From: Hyperoodon ampullatus
Lineage: Eukaryota; Chordata; Mammalia; Artiodactyla; Ziphiidae
DNA: 64,000 nt
NCBI GenBank assembly: GCA_949752795.1
Contig: OX457071.1
Span: 27,326,800 to 27,390,799 of the forward strand
Direction of reading: 5' to 3'
Part shown: positions 40,071 to 52,839 of the stretch, one piece after another
Position numbering within the stretch: the stretch's first letter is position 1
How the letters are laid out: every line of letters begins with the position of its first letter
The notes under the pieces: generated by a model
Database searches by the model: none
Seen by the model: the letters and a program-made list of their open reading frames with translations, nothing else
Told to the model about the DNA's origin: nothing
Position numbers and translations under genes: made by a program

Positions 40071-40172
40071 TATATACATATAACTGAGTCACTTTTCTGT
40101 ACACTTGAAACTAATACAGCATTGTACAATAACTATACTTCAATAAAAATAAATAAAAATTTAAAAAAGCAG
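39838..40172 (+). mobile_element. L1 3' UTR fragment of cetartiodactyl type with (TA)n
   Basis: 'ggacctactatatagcacag' followed by 'ggaactctactcaatatcctgt', then 'cacttgaaactaatacagca' and 'ctatacttcaataaaaataa'. A (TA)n tract (40017-40082) sits where these L1s often have a short TA run. Confidence 0.85.
40017..40082. repeat. (TA)n microsatellite
   Basis: About 24 uninterrupted TA units, then TA broken by CA. It lies within the L1 3' UTR fragment. Confidence 0.95.
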
Positions 40173-42178
40173 AATTCTCCTGTGGAAAAATAAAGAGAGG
40201 ACTTGAGGCCAGGACACCTCTCTAATTTACTAACTTTCTGCACCTGATCCAGTCTCTTACTCTCTGACCCTCAATTTTCTTTCTGTTAAATTTTTACCCA
40301 GAGTCAAGTAAACTTTCTTTTCTGTAGCCAGAATATATGGGTGCAAAATTTGGCCCAGAGATTTCTTTTTTCCACTTTTTTTTTTCACGTGAGAATTTTA
40401 TTATTGTTTATTGTTTATTGTTTATTGTTCTTTCAGGGCTGGGGCAGTATCTACATTTTCCATTTAATTTGGAGACAGATCCTGTACAGGATTCGGAGAG
40501 AACTGAAGAAGAATGAATAACATCTGAACACAGAACTCAGGGATGAGCAGATGATTTTGTAGTGGTGGTTAAGGCGTCCAGACATAGTAACTGACTGTGA
40601 TGATCACCATCCCACTGGAGAGACGGGGTGCATTTGTGAATGTACATGTGATTGTTGGGTTATGTTAGGTAAGAGGCACAGATGAAACTGCAGAAAAGTA
40701 AAGGAGAGTGTGTGTACATTACAGCCAGCCACGGTGTTTTCCATCCCACACCCTCTTCTACACAGATGGCCACAACCACACCGCCTTGCTGAAGGAGGCC
40801 AGACAGACCTTGGAAAGCTAGAGGAAGGTGAAGTTACGAGGAAGGAGAGGCAGCTAAAGCTCGTGGTTATCAAACAGCTACAGAGCAGAGAATAAGGAAG
40901 CCAATAGGTAGAGGGAAGAGCAGGAGAAAAATAGGCAGAAGCCAACAAAGAACTGACAATGACCAAGAACTAAGGTTAATGTCTGGGGATTCCTGATGGT
41001 ATGTCCTCTGGTCAAGAATGAACAACCTTCCAGTGCAGGCCTCCGTGAAGCCCGGCCATGCTACCATTCCTGCCCTTGAATTTCCATTTCCTCATTAATC
41101 TTTCCAATAAAACCTGTTTCATGAGCAAGCCTAACTCAAACTGAAACACCTCTCAAGTCATATTCAGGGAAAAGTTCCTTAATTATACCTCCTCATTTAC
41201 TTGTCATTTTTTAATCTGGATCATTTCCAAATAATATTTGAATAAGCTTGGTTAATTGTAAGCCCAATACTGTTCCCAAAATAGTGGATCCTATTGAAAA
41301 TGTAGCCTCCCTCATTCTATCAGAGGCTTGCTTGGGATCACAAAAAGAGAAGGCAGAGGATGATTTGGAGAATTAAGGAAACAGAAAGAAACTACCTACC
41401 TCTTATATGCAAGAGCCTTTAAGAGATATGAAAAACAGACAAAACAGTGAGCCAGCTCTTTTCCTACTTTTCTACTCTCTTCACTTGATATCAACAATAT
41501 CATTTCTTTACATAAACTTTTTTTTTTTTTAAACAGAAAAGGCAGCTGTATCTTAGGAAGGTTAAAAATAGAAACTTATTGCTTCTAGGGTCCTCCCATG
41601 TGTTGGGAGAAGAATTGCTAAACATGGAAGACTTTTAAAATTCTTTCCTAATTTAAACAATCTGTAACAACAATGAAGCATAGCTTCTATCCTAACCTTC
41701 GTTGTAAAAGAAACAAAGTACAACAGTTTTAAAGCTGGTATTCTCTGTGGTGTAAAGAAATTCCAAAATTAGGTCCTGTTTTGTGGCTGTGATGAATTTG
41801 TGCATTCTTTTAGCACTACGTATCCAAGGAAGAGATTCCCAGAGTGCTTTCTGCACTGCTGAAAACCTACCAAGCGACAGTAAGTAAAAATAAATCTTCA
41901 CAGCCCAAGTGCAGAGCACTGAATTTCCATGATGCCTTTTACAGTAAAGCCATTGAACAGCAGGTCCTTAGTCAGAAATTCCAACAGAATTCAAAGTTTG
42001 CTAACTTTTTTCCAAATCAGTTATTAAGCACCCTGTACATTGTTTTTCATATTCAGATAGTGTTTATATTTAAATATCACAGTACAGTTCAACTTCTCAG
42101 AAAATCTTTCAAGGTTATATAATTTATGAAGGCTCATATGGAATTCATAAGAAAAACGTAAATTATAATAAGCCTTAC
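40173..42178. other. SCEL intron, mostly unique
   Basis: No exon was recognised. ATTGTTT repeats are at about 40405-40435 and a T run at about 41518-41530. The rest is unassigned; a moderately G+C-balanced part (40580-41080) has no recognised repeat. Confidence 0.6.
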
Positions 42179-42241
42179 CTTTCGTTTTTACTCTTAGACA
42201 TATTGGAATTTACTTCAATTAAATTTTCTGGGTCCTGGTCT
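42179..42241 (-). CDS. SCEL: SCEL last sciellin-repeat exon
   Basis: A 63-nt exon between TTCTATAG and GTAAGG encoding DQDPENLIEVNSNMSKSKNE. It matches human DQNLENLIEVNSHVSENKNG with the core (NLIEVNS) kept. This is the final, diverged repeat unit before the linker. Phase is one in, two out. A (TA)n microsatellite lies just upstream of its acceptor. Confidence 0.92.
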
Positions 42242-42264
42242 CTATAGAAAAAAAAATATATTTT

Positions 42265-42267
<3 letters not shown>

Positions 42268-42301
<34 letters not shown>
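42268..42301. repeat. (TA)n microsatellite next to SCEL exon acceptor
   Basis: About 17 TA units, beginning 26 nt upstream (in gene orientation) of the acceptor at 42242. Confidence 0.95.
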
Positions 42302-42305
<4 letters not shown>

Positions 42306-42554
42306 TAATTACATACAGTTTTAGGAAATAAACATTAGAATAAAAAATTTTTAGATCAGTACAAAAATTTAAACATAGTCATTTGTGGTCTTTAAGGATA
42401 TGGACATCGAAAATCTGACATCGAACTATTTGTCCTATGCAACTCAAGTATGAGCATGGATTACGTTATGAGAGAGAAATAAAGAACTAAGTTTTTGGAA
42501 GGTTTGAGAAATCTGGTCTGAAAAGAAACAACTGATTGATATTCACATTCAGCT

Positions 42555-42740
42555 AACTTTGAATGAATACTTACTTTGCATCACAAAGTACTAACTTGTG
42601 TATTTCCATGTGGATTATCTCATTCAGATCTCACAAAATCTTGCAGGACAGCATATGGGGCTCAGAAAGTCTAAGTGAATTTTCCAAGGTCAATTGACTA
42701 ATTTGTAAAAGAGTCAAGGCTTGAGGCTGAGCCACCTGCC
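42555..42740 (+). repeat. MIR SINE
   Basis: 'attatctcattcagatctca' followed by 'caaaatcttgcagg', then 'ggctcagaaagtctaagtga', follows the MIR layout. Diverged. Confidence 0.65.
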
Positions 42741-43044
42741 CATCTGAAATCAACTCTTAAATATTTAATTAGAGCCTTTATTCCAGCTTTTTGCATGACA
42801 GAAATATGAGAAGTCAACCCCAAATTTGAATAAACAATTCATAATGTGGAGGATAAATGGGACAATTACATTCTTAAATCTTGGGCTACAATAATGATTT
42901 GACACACCTTCATGAGATACAATGTTCTCTGGTATGTTATGTATATATTAATTATTTATATATTTTCTATAACACTGGTAGTTCTTAATTTTTTTCCATG
43001 AGTTTGGAAAAGCCTTGTCACCAACGCTATTGGTTAGCAGGATG

Positions 43045-43220
43045 GTTTAGGAGTCAGAGCAAGGCCATTTCTTCTCCTACTTTCTTGGGCAAGTTAGTCA
43101 ACCTTTCTAAGTTTCCTTTTGTAAACTAGGATAATAATATCTAATTTTATAAGGTTGCAGTGAGAATAAATTAGTTAATGTAAATAAACTTTGTAGGCAC
43201 AATGACTATAGTTGTGACTG
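43045..43220 (-). repeat. MIR SINE, antisense
   Basis: 'gggcaagttagtcaaccttt' followed by 'ctaagtttccttttgtaaa', then 'ggttgcagtgagaataaatt', is the inverted MIR core. Confidence 0.75.
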
Positions 43221-44535
43221 AACTGAGTAAGAATAAATAAGTGATAATTAACAGAAGTGTAGTGACACAGCACTAGGCACTATGGATTCCAGAATTCTGA
43301 GGGACTATATTTTCATTTTTATTTCTGCCCTAACTTTTCACATCTTTAGAGTTAACTCCAGTTTTCATAAATCTCCCTTCTCCAGTCCTGAATAGCAGAT
43401 TTCAAGTAAGGTTCTTTTACATGGAATCAGTGTAGGGACTCTGACTCACAAAATTAATATTGATAAGGATGAAAAATAACATAAAAGTCCTCATATTTAT
43501 GTGGGATGAGATTTAATACTCCTTTTATATAACATCCAAGCCATCAATAAGTGATAAATATGCTAATTAAGCAGCATTCCATAGCTACACTTAAACCTCA
43601 CATTTAAAATACTAGCTGCGGGCCTGGGAGATCAGTAGGCAGGCAGGATGGGCCCTCCAGGAGGAGCGGGAGAGGAGTGGAGGTTGATTGCCATGTCCAC
43701 TCAGTCCTGGGGAGCCTGCTGAGCTCCTAGGCCATCCCCTGCCCTCCAAAGCCCCCTCCAGGCTGTGTGGGTCTTTGGGGGCATAGGACGGAGGCTGGGG
43801 AGATCAAGAGAGGCAGGAGGGAGGGGCCCTCTGAGGCTGGAGGAGGAGGTGAGGAGAGGAGGGTGTTTGCCCCGCTTACTCAAGCCCAGGAAGCCTGCTG
43901 GGCTCCCAGGTGAGGTCCCCTGCCATCTGAGACCAGGGGTGGGGGGCACGTCTGGGCCCCTTCTGTTCCTTGAGCCTAAGCCCCACCCACCATAGCCCCC
44001 AGGGCCTTTTCCAGCCCTGTAGGTCCTGAGCATTGGCCCTGCCCACCAACCAAACCTTGCCCTTGCTTAGGCCCTGCCCTCCACAGCCAAGGCCCTTCTT
44101 TTTTTCTTTTCCCTCCTCCTCTTTTTTACTATTGTGGTACTGATGTACCTTTCAGTTGTTGATTCATCTATATTTTTATTTTATATTCTTCCTAACGTAT
44201 CTGTTAGTTTCCTAGGCTAATGTTATTTTTTACTTTGTTTATTTCTTTTTTTTTTTTTTGCTGCCCCAGGTGGCTTGTGGGGTCTTGGTTCACAAGCCCA
44301 GGGCCAAAGCTCCTGCAGTGGGAGCTCTGAGTCCAAACCACTGGACTAACAGAGAAAGATGCCAGGGAATATTCATTGGAGTGAGGTCTCACGGAGTTCC
44401 ACATCTCAGCACCAAAACCCAGTTCTACCCAATAGCCTACAAACTCCAGTGTTGGAAGCCTCAGGCTAAACAACCAGTAAGATAGGAACACAATCCCACT
44501 CAAAAAAAAAAAAAAAAAAGAGATGGTAAAAAAAT

Positions 44536-45484
44536 ATGCCACAGATGAAAGAACAAGGTATAAACCTACATGACCAAATAAATGAAGAGGAAATAAGCAA
44601 TCTACCTGAAAAAGAATTCAGAGTAATGATATTAAAGATGATCCAGAATCTCAGAAATAGAATGGAGGCATGGATTGAGAAAATACAAGAAATGTTTAAC
44701 AAAGATCTAGATAACTAAAGAACAAACAAACAGAGATGAACAACACAATAACTGCAATGAAAAATACACTAGAAGGAATCAATAACAGAATAACTGAGGC
44801 AGAAGAATGAATAAGTGAGCTGGAAGACAAAATGGTGGAAATAACTGCTGAGGAGCAGAATACAAATATAAAAGAATGAAAAGAATTGAAGACAATCTCA
44901 GAGACCTCTGGGACAAGACTAAATGCACCAACATTCAAATTATAGGGGTCCCAGAAAAAGAAGAGAAAAAGAAAGGGTCTGAGAAAATATTTGAAGAGAT
45001 TATAGTTGAAAACTTCCCTAACATGGGAAAGGAAATAGTCACCCAAGTCCAGGAAGCACAGAGTCCCATACAGGATAAACCCTAGGAAAAACACACCAAG
45101 ACACATATTAATCAAACTAACAAAAATTAAATTCAAAGAAAAAATATTAAAAGCAGCAAGGGAAAAGCAACAAATAACATACAAAGGAATCCCCATAAAG
45201 TTATCAGCTGATTTTTCAGCAGAAACTCTGCAGGCCAGAAGGGAGTGGCAGGTATACTTAAAGTGATGAAAGAGAAAAACCTACAGCCAAGATTACTCTA
45301 CCCAGCAAGGATCACATTCAGATTCGATGGAGAAATCAAAAGCTTTTCCGACAAGCAAAAGCTAAGAATTTGGCACCACCAGACAAGCTTTACAACAAAT
45401 GCTAAAGGAACTTCTCTAGGTGGGAAACACAGCAGAAGAAAAAGACCCACAAAAACAAACTCAAAACAATTAAGAAAATGGTAA
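44536..45484 (+). pseudogene. L1 ORF1 (nucleic-acid chaperone), broken
   Basis: L1 ORF1 forms RNA-binding trimers. The start MPQMKEQGINLHDQINEEEI is followed by a stop after about 60 codons (44716-44718). Later pieces are coiled-coil-like (MKRIEDNLRDLWDKTK), an RRM region (CTNIQIIGVPEKEE) and the C-terminal domain (PRLLYPARITFRFDGEIKSF). At least two premature stops and one frame change were seen. Confidence 0.85.
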
Positions 45485-48400
45485 TAGGAACATACATATT
45501 GATAATAACCTTGAATGTAAATGGATTAAATGCCCCAACCAAAGGAGAGAGACTGGCTGAATGGATACAAAAACAAGACCCATATATATGCTGTCTACAA
45601 TAGACCCACTTCAGACCTAGGGACACATACAGACTGAAAGTGAGGGGATGGAAAAAGATATTCCATGCAAATGGAAATCAAAAGAAAACTGGGGCAGCAA
45701 TACTCGTATCAGATAAAATAGACTTTAAAATAAAGACTGTTACTAGAGACAAAGAAGGACACTACATAATGATCAAGGGATCAATCCAAGAAGAAGACAT
45801 AACAATTATAAATGTTTATGAACACAAAATAGGAGCACCTGAATACATAAGGCAAATTCTAACAACCATGAAAGGAGAAATTGACACTAACACAAAAATA
45901 GTAGGGGACTTTAACACTCCACTTATGCCAATGGACAGATCATCCAAACAGAAAATAAAGAAGGAAACACAAGCTTTAAATGACACAATAGACCAGATAG
46001 ATCTAATTGATATTTATAGAACAGTTCACCCAGAAGTGGCAGATTACACTTTCTCTCAATTGCTCATGGAAGATTCTCCAGGATAGATCACATCTTGGGT
46101 CACAAATCAAGCCTTAGAAAATTTAAGAAAATTGAAATCGTATCAAGCATTTTTTCTGACCACAATGCTTTGAGACTGGAAATCAATTACAAGAAAAAAA
46201 CTGTAAAAAACACAAATGCATGGAGGCTAAACACTGTGTTACTAAATAACCAAGAGATCACTGAAGAAATCAAAGAAGAAATAAAATAATACATAGAAAC
46301 AAATGACAGCGAAAACACAATGACCCAAAACCTATGGGACACAGCAAAAGCAGTTCTAAGAGGGAAGTTTATAGCAATACAATCTCACCTCAAGAAACAA
46401 GAAAAAACTCAGATAAACCATGTAAGCCTACACTTAAAAGAGAAAGAAGAACAAAGAAAACCCAAAGTCAGTACAAGGAAAGAAATCATAAAGATCAGAG
46501 CAGAAATAAATGAAATAGAAATGAAGAAAACAATAGCAAAGATCAATAAAACTAAAAGCTGGTTCTTTGAGAAGATAAACAAAATTGATAAACCCTTAGC
46601 CAGACTCATCAAGAAAAAAAGGGAGAAGATTCAAATCAACAGAATTAGAAATGAAAAAGAAGTATCAACTGACACTGCAGAAATACAAAGGATCATGAGA
46701 GATTACTACAAACAACTATATGCTGATAAAATGGACAACCTGGAAGAAATGGACAAATTCTTGGAAAGGTACAATTTTCCAAGACTGAACCAGGAAGAAT
46801 TAGAAAATATAAACAGACTTATCACAAGTAATGAAATTGAAACCATAATTAAAAATCTTACAACAAACAGAAGTTCAGGACCAGATGGCTTCACAGGTGA
46901 ATTCTATCAAACACTTAGAGAAGCGCTAACACCCATCCTTCTCAAACTCTTCCAAAAAATTGCAGAGGGAGAAACACTCCCAAATTCATTCTACGAAGCC
47001 ACAATCACCCTGATACCCAAACCAGAAAAAGATATCACAAAAAAGGAAAATTATACACCAATATCACTGATGAACATAGATGCAAAAATCCTGAACAAAA
47101 TACTAGCAAACATAATCCAATAGCACATTAAAAGGATCATACACCATGATCAAGTGGGATTTATCCCAGGGATGCAAGGATTCTTCAGTATACGCAAATC
47201 AATCAATGTGATACACCACATTAACAAATTAAGGAATAAAATCCATATGATCATCTCAACAGATGCAGAAAAAGCTTTTGACAAAATTCAACACCCATTT
47301 ATGATAAAAACTCTCCAGAAAATGGGTATAGAGGGAACTTACCTAAACATAATAAAGGCCATATATGACAAAGCCACAGCAAGCATCATACTCAATGGTG
47401 AAAAACTGAAAGCATTTCCATAAGATCAGGAAAAAGACAAGGATGTCCATTCTCGCCACTCTTACTCAACATAGTTTTGGAAGTCCTAGCCACAGCAATC
47501 AGAGAAGAAAAAGAAATAAAAGGAATACAAATTGGAAAAGAAGAAGTAAAACTGTCACTGTTTGTCGATGGTATGATACTCTATGTAGAAAATCCTAAAG
47601 ATGCCACCAGAAAACTACTAGAACTAATCAATGAATTTGGTAAGGTTGCAGGATACAAAATTAATGCACAGACATCTCAGGCATTCCTATATACCAACAA
47701 CAAAAAATCAGAAAGAGAATTTAAGGAAACACTCCCATTTACCATTGCAACAAAAAGAATAAAATACCTAGGAATAAACCTGCCTAAGGAGACAAAAGAC
47801 CTGTATGCAGAAAACTCAAAGACACTGATGAAAGAAATTAAAGATGATACAAACAGATGGAGAGATATACCATGTTCTTAGATTGGAAGAATCAACAATG
47901 AGAAAATGACTATACTACTCAAAGCAATCTACAGATTCAGTGCAATCCCTATCAAATGACCAATGGCATTCTTCACAGAACTAGAACTAAAATTTTCACA
48001 ATTTGTATGGAAACACAAAAGACCTTGAATAGCCAAAGCAATCTTGAGAAAGAAAAACAGAGTTGGAGGAATCAGGGTCCCCGACTTCAAACTATACCAC
48101 AAACCTACAGTAATCAAGACAATATGGTACTGGCACAAAAAGAGAAATATAGATCAATGGAACAGGATAAAAGCCCAGAGATAAACCCACGCACATATGG
48201 TCACCTACTTTACGACAAAGGAGGCACGAACATACGATGGAGAAAAGACAGCCTCTTCAATAGTGGTGTTGGGAAAACAGGACAGTTACATGTAAAAGAA
48301 TGAAATTAGAACAGTACCTAACACCATACACAAAAATAAACTCCAAATGGATTAAAGACTTAAATGTAAGACCAGACACTATAAAACTCTTAGAGGAAAA

Positions 48401-49277
48401 CATAGGAAAAACACTCTTTGACATAAACCACAGCAAGATCTTTTTTGACCCACCTCCTAGAGTAATGGAAATAAAAACAAAAATAAACAAATGGGACTTA
48501 ATTAAACTTAAAAGCTTTTGCACAGCAAAGGAAACCATAAATAAGACAAAAAGACAACCCACAGGATGGGAGAAAAGATTTGCAAATGAAACGACAAAGG
48601 ATTAATCTCTAAAATATACAAACAGCTCATGGATCTCATTATCAAAAACCCAAACAATCCAGTTAAAAAATGGGCAGAAGACCTAAATAGACATTTCAAC
48701 AGGAAGACATACAGATGGCCAAGAGGCATATGAAAAGATGCTCAACATCACTAATTATTAGAGAAATGCAAATCAAAAGTACAATGAGGTATCACCTCTA
48801 CCTGTCAGAATGGCCATTATCAAAAAATCTAGAAACAGTAAAGGCTAGAGAGGGTGCGGTGGAAAGGGAACTCTTCTGCACTGTTGGTGGGAATGTAAAT
48901 TGATACAACCACTATGGAAAGCAGTATGGAGGTTCCTTAGAAAACTAAAAATAAAACTACCATATGACCCAGCAATCCCACTACTAGGCATATACCTTGA
49001 GAAAACCATAATTCAAAAAGAGTCATGTGCCACAGTATTCATTGCAGCACTATTTACAATAGCCAAGACATGGAAGCAACCTAAGTGTCCATCAACAGAT
49101 GAATGGGTAAAGAAGATGTGGCACATATATACATTGGAATATTACTCAACCATAAAAAGAAACAAAATTGAGTTATTTGTAGTGAGGTGGGTGGACCTAG
49201 AGTCTGTCATACAGAGTGAAGTAAGTCAGAAAGAGAAAAAGAAATACTGTATGCTAACACATGTATATGGAATCTAA
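45478..49277 (+). pseudogene. L1 ORF2 (endonuclease/reverse transcriptase), broken
   Basis: ORF2 nicks target DNA and reverse-transcribes L1 RNA. The endonuclease start (LNVNGLNAPTKGERLAEWIQ) is cut by a TAG at about 45601, where the family has a Glu codon. The phrase GDFNTPL is a changed form of the usual GDFNTPLS region. The RT part has [13 protein letters not shown], a stop at about 47121, [20 protein letters not shown] and [13 protein letters not shown]. The usual FADD catalytic box reads FVDG, losing the second Asp. The C-terminus ends LTHVYGI at 49277. Several frameshifts lie between 47.4 and 48.9 kb. Confidence 0.88.
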
Positions 49278-49661
49278 AAAAAAAAAATTGGTATTGATGA
49301 ACCTAGTTGCAGGGCAGGAATAAAGAGGTAGACATAGAGAATGGACTTGAGGACATGGGGTGGGAGGGTGAAGCTGGGGTGAAGTGAGAGTAGCATCGAC
49401 ATATATACACTACCGGATGTAAAATAGTTGGGTGGTGGGAAGCAGCAGCATAGCACAGGGAGATCGGCTCGGTGCTTTGTGACCACCTAGAAGGGTGGGA
49501 TAGGGAGGGTGGGAGGGAGGCTCAAGAGGGAGGGGATATGGGGACATGTGTATGCATATGGCTGACTCGCTTTGTTGTGCAACAGAAACTAACACGGTAT
49601 TGTGAAGCAATTGTACTCCAATAAAGATCTATTTAAAAAAAAACAAAATACTAGCTGCACC

Positions 49662-50689
49662 TCTTTGAAAATGTAGAAATTAGTTAAATTATTTTTTAAT
49701 GTGAGTTATAGTAGAAAATATGCCTATTAATATATGTAAACAGTACAGGATTTCAGAAGTAGCTCAGAAGTATCAAAATCATTTGATTCTGCAGTCTGAA
49801 TGATGTAAAATTCAAAACTGACTTCTTCAACATAACTACTAGAACTGTGTGAGGAGACCTCCCAGATCGCATCTTTCAAATCTAGAAATAGAGACAGCAG
49901 GCTTTGCATTCACCTAACCCGTGATGGTCCTTCCCTATTACTAGAGTCACCTTCTTGACCTCAGGGGTTACCATACTATCTTAATAGCCTGAGCATTAAA
50001 TGATCCTCCCCTTAACATTTTAAAATACAATAGTACTTTACTAAATACTTGGGGATAATGGAATAAAAATTAAGTGGATTATCATGATTTTCCATAATCC
50101 AGTTTCCCAGGAATGCCAAACAGGGACGGTTGGCAATGGCAAACAGTGAGAGATCACCAGGAAATGTGAATTTGGGGGAATTAGAATTCTGTCCCAGGAA
50201 GTGATTCTCCCTCCAAAGCTAACCTTGGATGAACTGAGTGACATTTTTTAAGGAAGCTGGTGTTTTTCATTATGACTTGAGAGTAAAATCACATTACCAT
50301 GGCTAACATGGCCTTGCACACAGTAGCTTCTCCAAAAATACTTGTGGCATTAAATTAATTTAAATTCTCTTTTTTCTCCTTCTCTGGTAGAAATCTATGC
50401 TACCTTACCCAGCTCTGGGAAAAGACCTGAAAGGAACCCCAAGGGAAAGATATTAGACCCTGAACCTTTATGGCAATCAGCTTCGGCCACATCTAGGTAC
50501 AGAGTGTGCACAATAACCTCTTAGAAAAAGTTCAGAAGAGACGGTGATGGACATTTCATCTCCATTTGCGTCAATCACCTAGAACCTGCCTATTTCAACC
50601 CTGAATTGCACATATTTCTTTCCTTTTTTTCACACAGCTCCCAACCAGGGCTTTGTTTCCTTATTTTGGGACATTTCCTTAGGGGTTGA
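49662..50689. other. SCEL intron, no feature recognised
   Basis: Unique sequence directly after the L1 insertion. No exon signal matching sciellin was found. Confidence 0.6.
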
Positions 50690-51050
50690 ATTTTGCCCTC
50701 CCACCAAATTTCTATGTTGAAGTCCTAACGCCAGAAAAAATCGAGTTCAAATGAGGTCATTAGGGTGGGCCCTAATCCAATATGATTGGTATCTTTATAA
50801 GAGGAAATTTAGGCTCAGATACACACACAGATGGATAACAATGTGAAGACAGAGGGTAAAGACAGCCCTCTACCAGCCAAGGAGAGAGGCCTGGAATAGA
50901 TCCTTCCCTCTGGACCTTCAGAAGGAGCCAACCCTACTGACATACTGATCTTGGATTTCTAGCTTCCAGACGGTGAGAAAATTAATTTCTCTTTTAAGCC
51001 ACCCAGGCTGTGGTTCTTGTTATGGCAGCCCTAGTAACCAAATACACATT
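50690..51050 (+). repeat. ERVL-MaLR LTR (MLT1/MST-like)
   Basis: 'tatgttgaagtcctaacgcc', 'atgaggtcattagggtgggc' then 'cctaatccaatatgattgg', 'ccaaggagagaggcctggaa' and 'tatggcagccctagtaacca' occur in the order seen in MaLR LTRs. It is a solitary LTR in an SCEL intron; no internal retroviral genes are adjacent. Confidence 0.8.
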
Positions 51051-52839
51051 TGCTTCTGCCCTCATGACATGATTATGTTTAGTATCTCAGCCTGATGCTG
51101 GATGCCCTCACTTGCTCTGGCACTTTCCACTCCTGGCTGCTGCAGATACTGCATCTTTGATCTGCCTATACCACCTCACCTCCTCACCCCCAGTACTCAA
51201 GTCTTTTGGACCCTAGCTATCGTGAGGGAGAGCGGAAATGGATTTAGATCTAAGCAGGGAGGAGAAACCAGAATCCTGCAAATCCAACCACTGTAGGTAG
51301 ATAACTCAAAATTGGAACGTATGCTTGCCTTCAAAGAAGCACACTCCCAAAGGGATATAATTGTGAATCATTGAGTAAACCATGTTATTAGGGGTTTCAT
51401 AGAATTTTTGCTGTTTCTATTAAACAGTGCCACATATCAAGTTTGGTAGAGTGGATTATAAGATTTTATTCTGAATATTTTATACTAATATTTAAAGCAA
51501 AATTAAAAGTTCCAGGTCATGAAAAGTACAAAATGTGGATTTGCTCTGGTTGTTCACCCTGATTGAGGTCATCAGCTATATTTGGAGATCCAATAAAAGA
51601 AGTTCAGATTGCCCATAAACTTCCCAAGTTGAAGAATGTTAAAATAAATTTTCGTTCTTTAATTAAGACTACATCTATCTTATCGTGTCTTTTACACTGT
51701 GGTAGAAGATGAAGAGCTGTGAGTCAAAGTGTGAAAAATAGATTTTTATAGAAGCCCAGCCAAATGCTGCAGGGTCAAACAAAGGCTTGATTCCAAACCT
51801 TTTCTGTGGCAGTTCAGTGGAAGACCTTATAATTTTGTGATTTTATGAGCAGTTGGAATTAACTTCAAGAAGAACCAGCAGTTCTCTGTGGATACAGAGA
51901 GAAATGCTAAAAAGAAATTTTGTTAACCATAGCAACTGAAAATGCTTTTCTTTACATAGACTACACAATGTTTGGGAGAAGATATGAGTTCTCTGTTATG
52001 TAGAGTCATAGCACACATTTTGAATATAAGCATTTATCAATGTTATAATTATGTAAATTACTTTCTACTGCCCCATTAAGGAATATAATACTCCCTTACA
52101 GAGCAGATTAAAGAAACAAAAATAGAGATTCTGGGGACCAAGGCTTATTATGTCTCTTATAACACAACTTTTCCTAGGATATGCTCTACATGAGAGAGAG
52201 TGATCAGCTCACTCTCAACTGCTCTTCCTCTCTTACGAAGGTGTGGGAGGTATTTATCAAATGCTGCAATATGTTTCTCTCTCCCCAGCTCACTTACATC
52301 GTTTTTGCAGAGTATCAAACACATTTGCAAAATTAAAAACCTCCACATAGAAAATTTACTATGGTACTTCTTTTATGCCAAGAACTAAAACTAAGGCTTT
52401 AAGCTTTAGTTCAAAGGAATATTTATCTCTCTGAAGGAAGTGTAGAATACAGTGAGATAACTGCTATAATTCTTCAACTCTATTGAATTTGCAAAATGGT
52501 CCCAGCTTTACATATTTTTATAATTTGTTTCAATGAGGGAGTCTTAAAGATTTTCTATTAAAGAAATTAACAGGTCCATAGAGAAAATGATCAATTTAGG
52601 TATTTTAAATATAAGATGTGACCAAGAATTTCAGTGGCTCTAATTCACCATGGTTCATTGAGATTACGTTTCAAAATAGAGTCTTTGGCTTAAGCAAGGA
52701 GACCAGTCGTAGGGTATCAGATCCCTCCAGTCTAGTTTCACTCATGGGGCTCAGAGTGTTAGAGTTATAAGGCAATGGGCTTTGTCTAGTTGGATGATCA
52801 CAGGTCTTGATTAGTTTTGAAATTTAGCTTTGTAACTCA
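51051..52839. other. SCEL intron, no feature recognised
   Basis: AT-rich, unique. Open frames of 60-64 codons look random. Confidence 0.6.

Larger units (their letters stand above)
43620..49644 (+). mobile_element. Complete-length L1 retrotransposon, inactive, in SCEL intron (antisense to SCEL)
   Basis: A 6025-bp element bounded by an exact 14-bp target-site duplication AAAATACTAGCTGC (43606-43619, 49645-49658). Order: GC-rich 5' UTR with two ~172-bp related units starting about 43620 and 43792, a SINE-like stretch (about 44248-44370), ORF1, ORF2, G-rich 3' UTR and a short A tail after AATAAA. Both reading frames carry stops and frameshifts, so it cannot move by itself. The intact ends and recognisable domains suggest an insertion within cetacean or cetartiodactyl history rather than in early mammals. 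Confidence 0.93.

Noticed and set aside
42268..42301. TA tracts and spaced repeats considered as a CRISPR-like array
   Set aside because: This is eukaryotic DNA; the repeats are simple microsatellites or tandem duplications without unique spacers.
44696..45196. 166-codon minus-strand hydrophobic frame
   Set aside because: Antisense shadow of the A-rich L1 ORF1.
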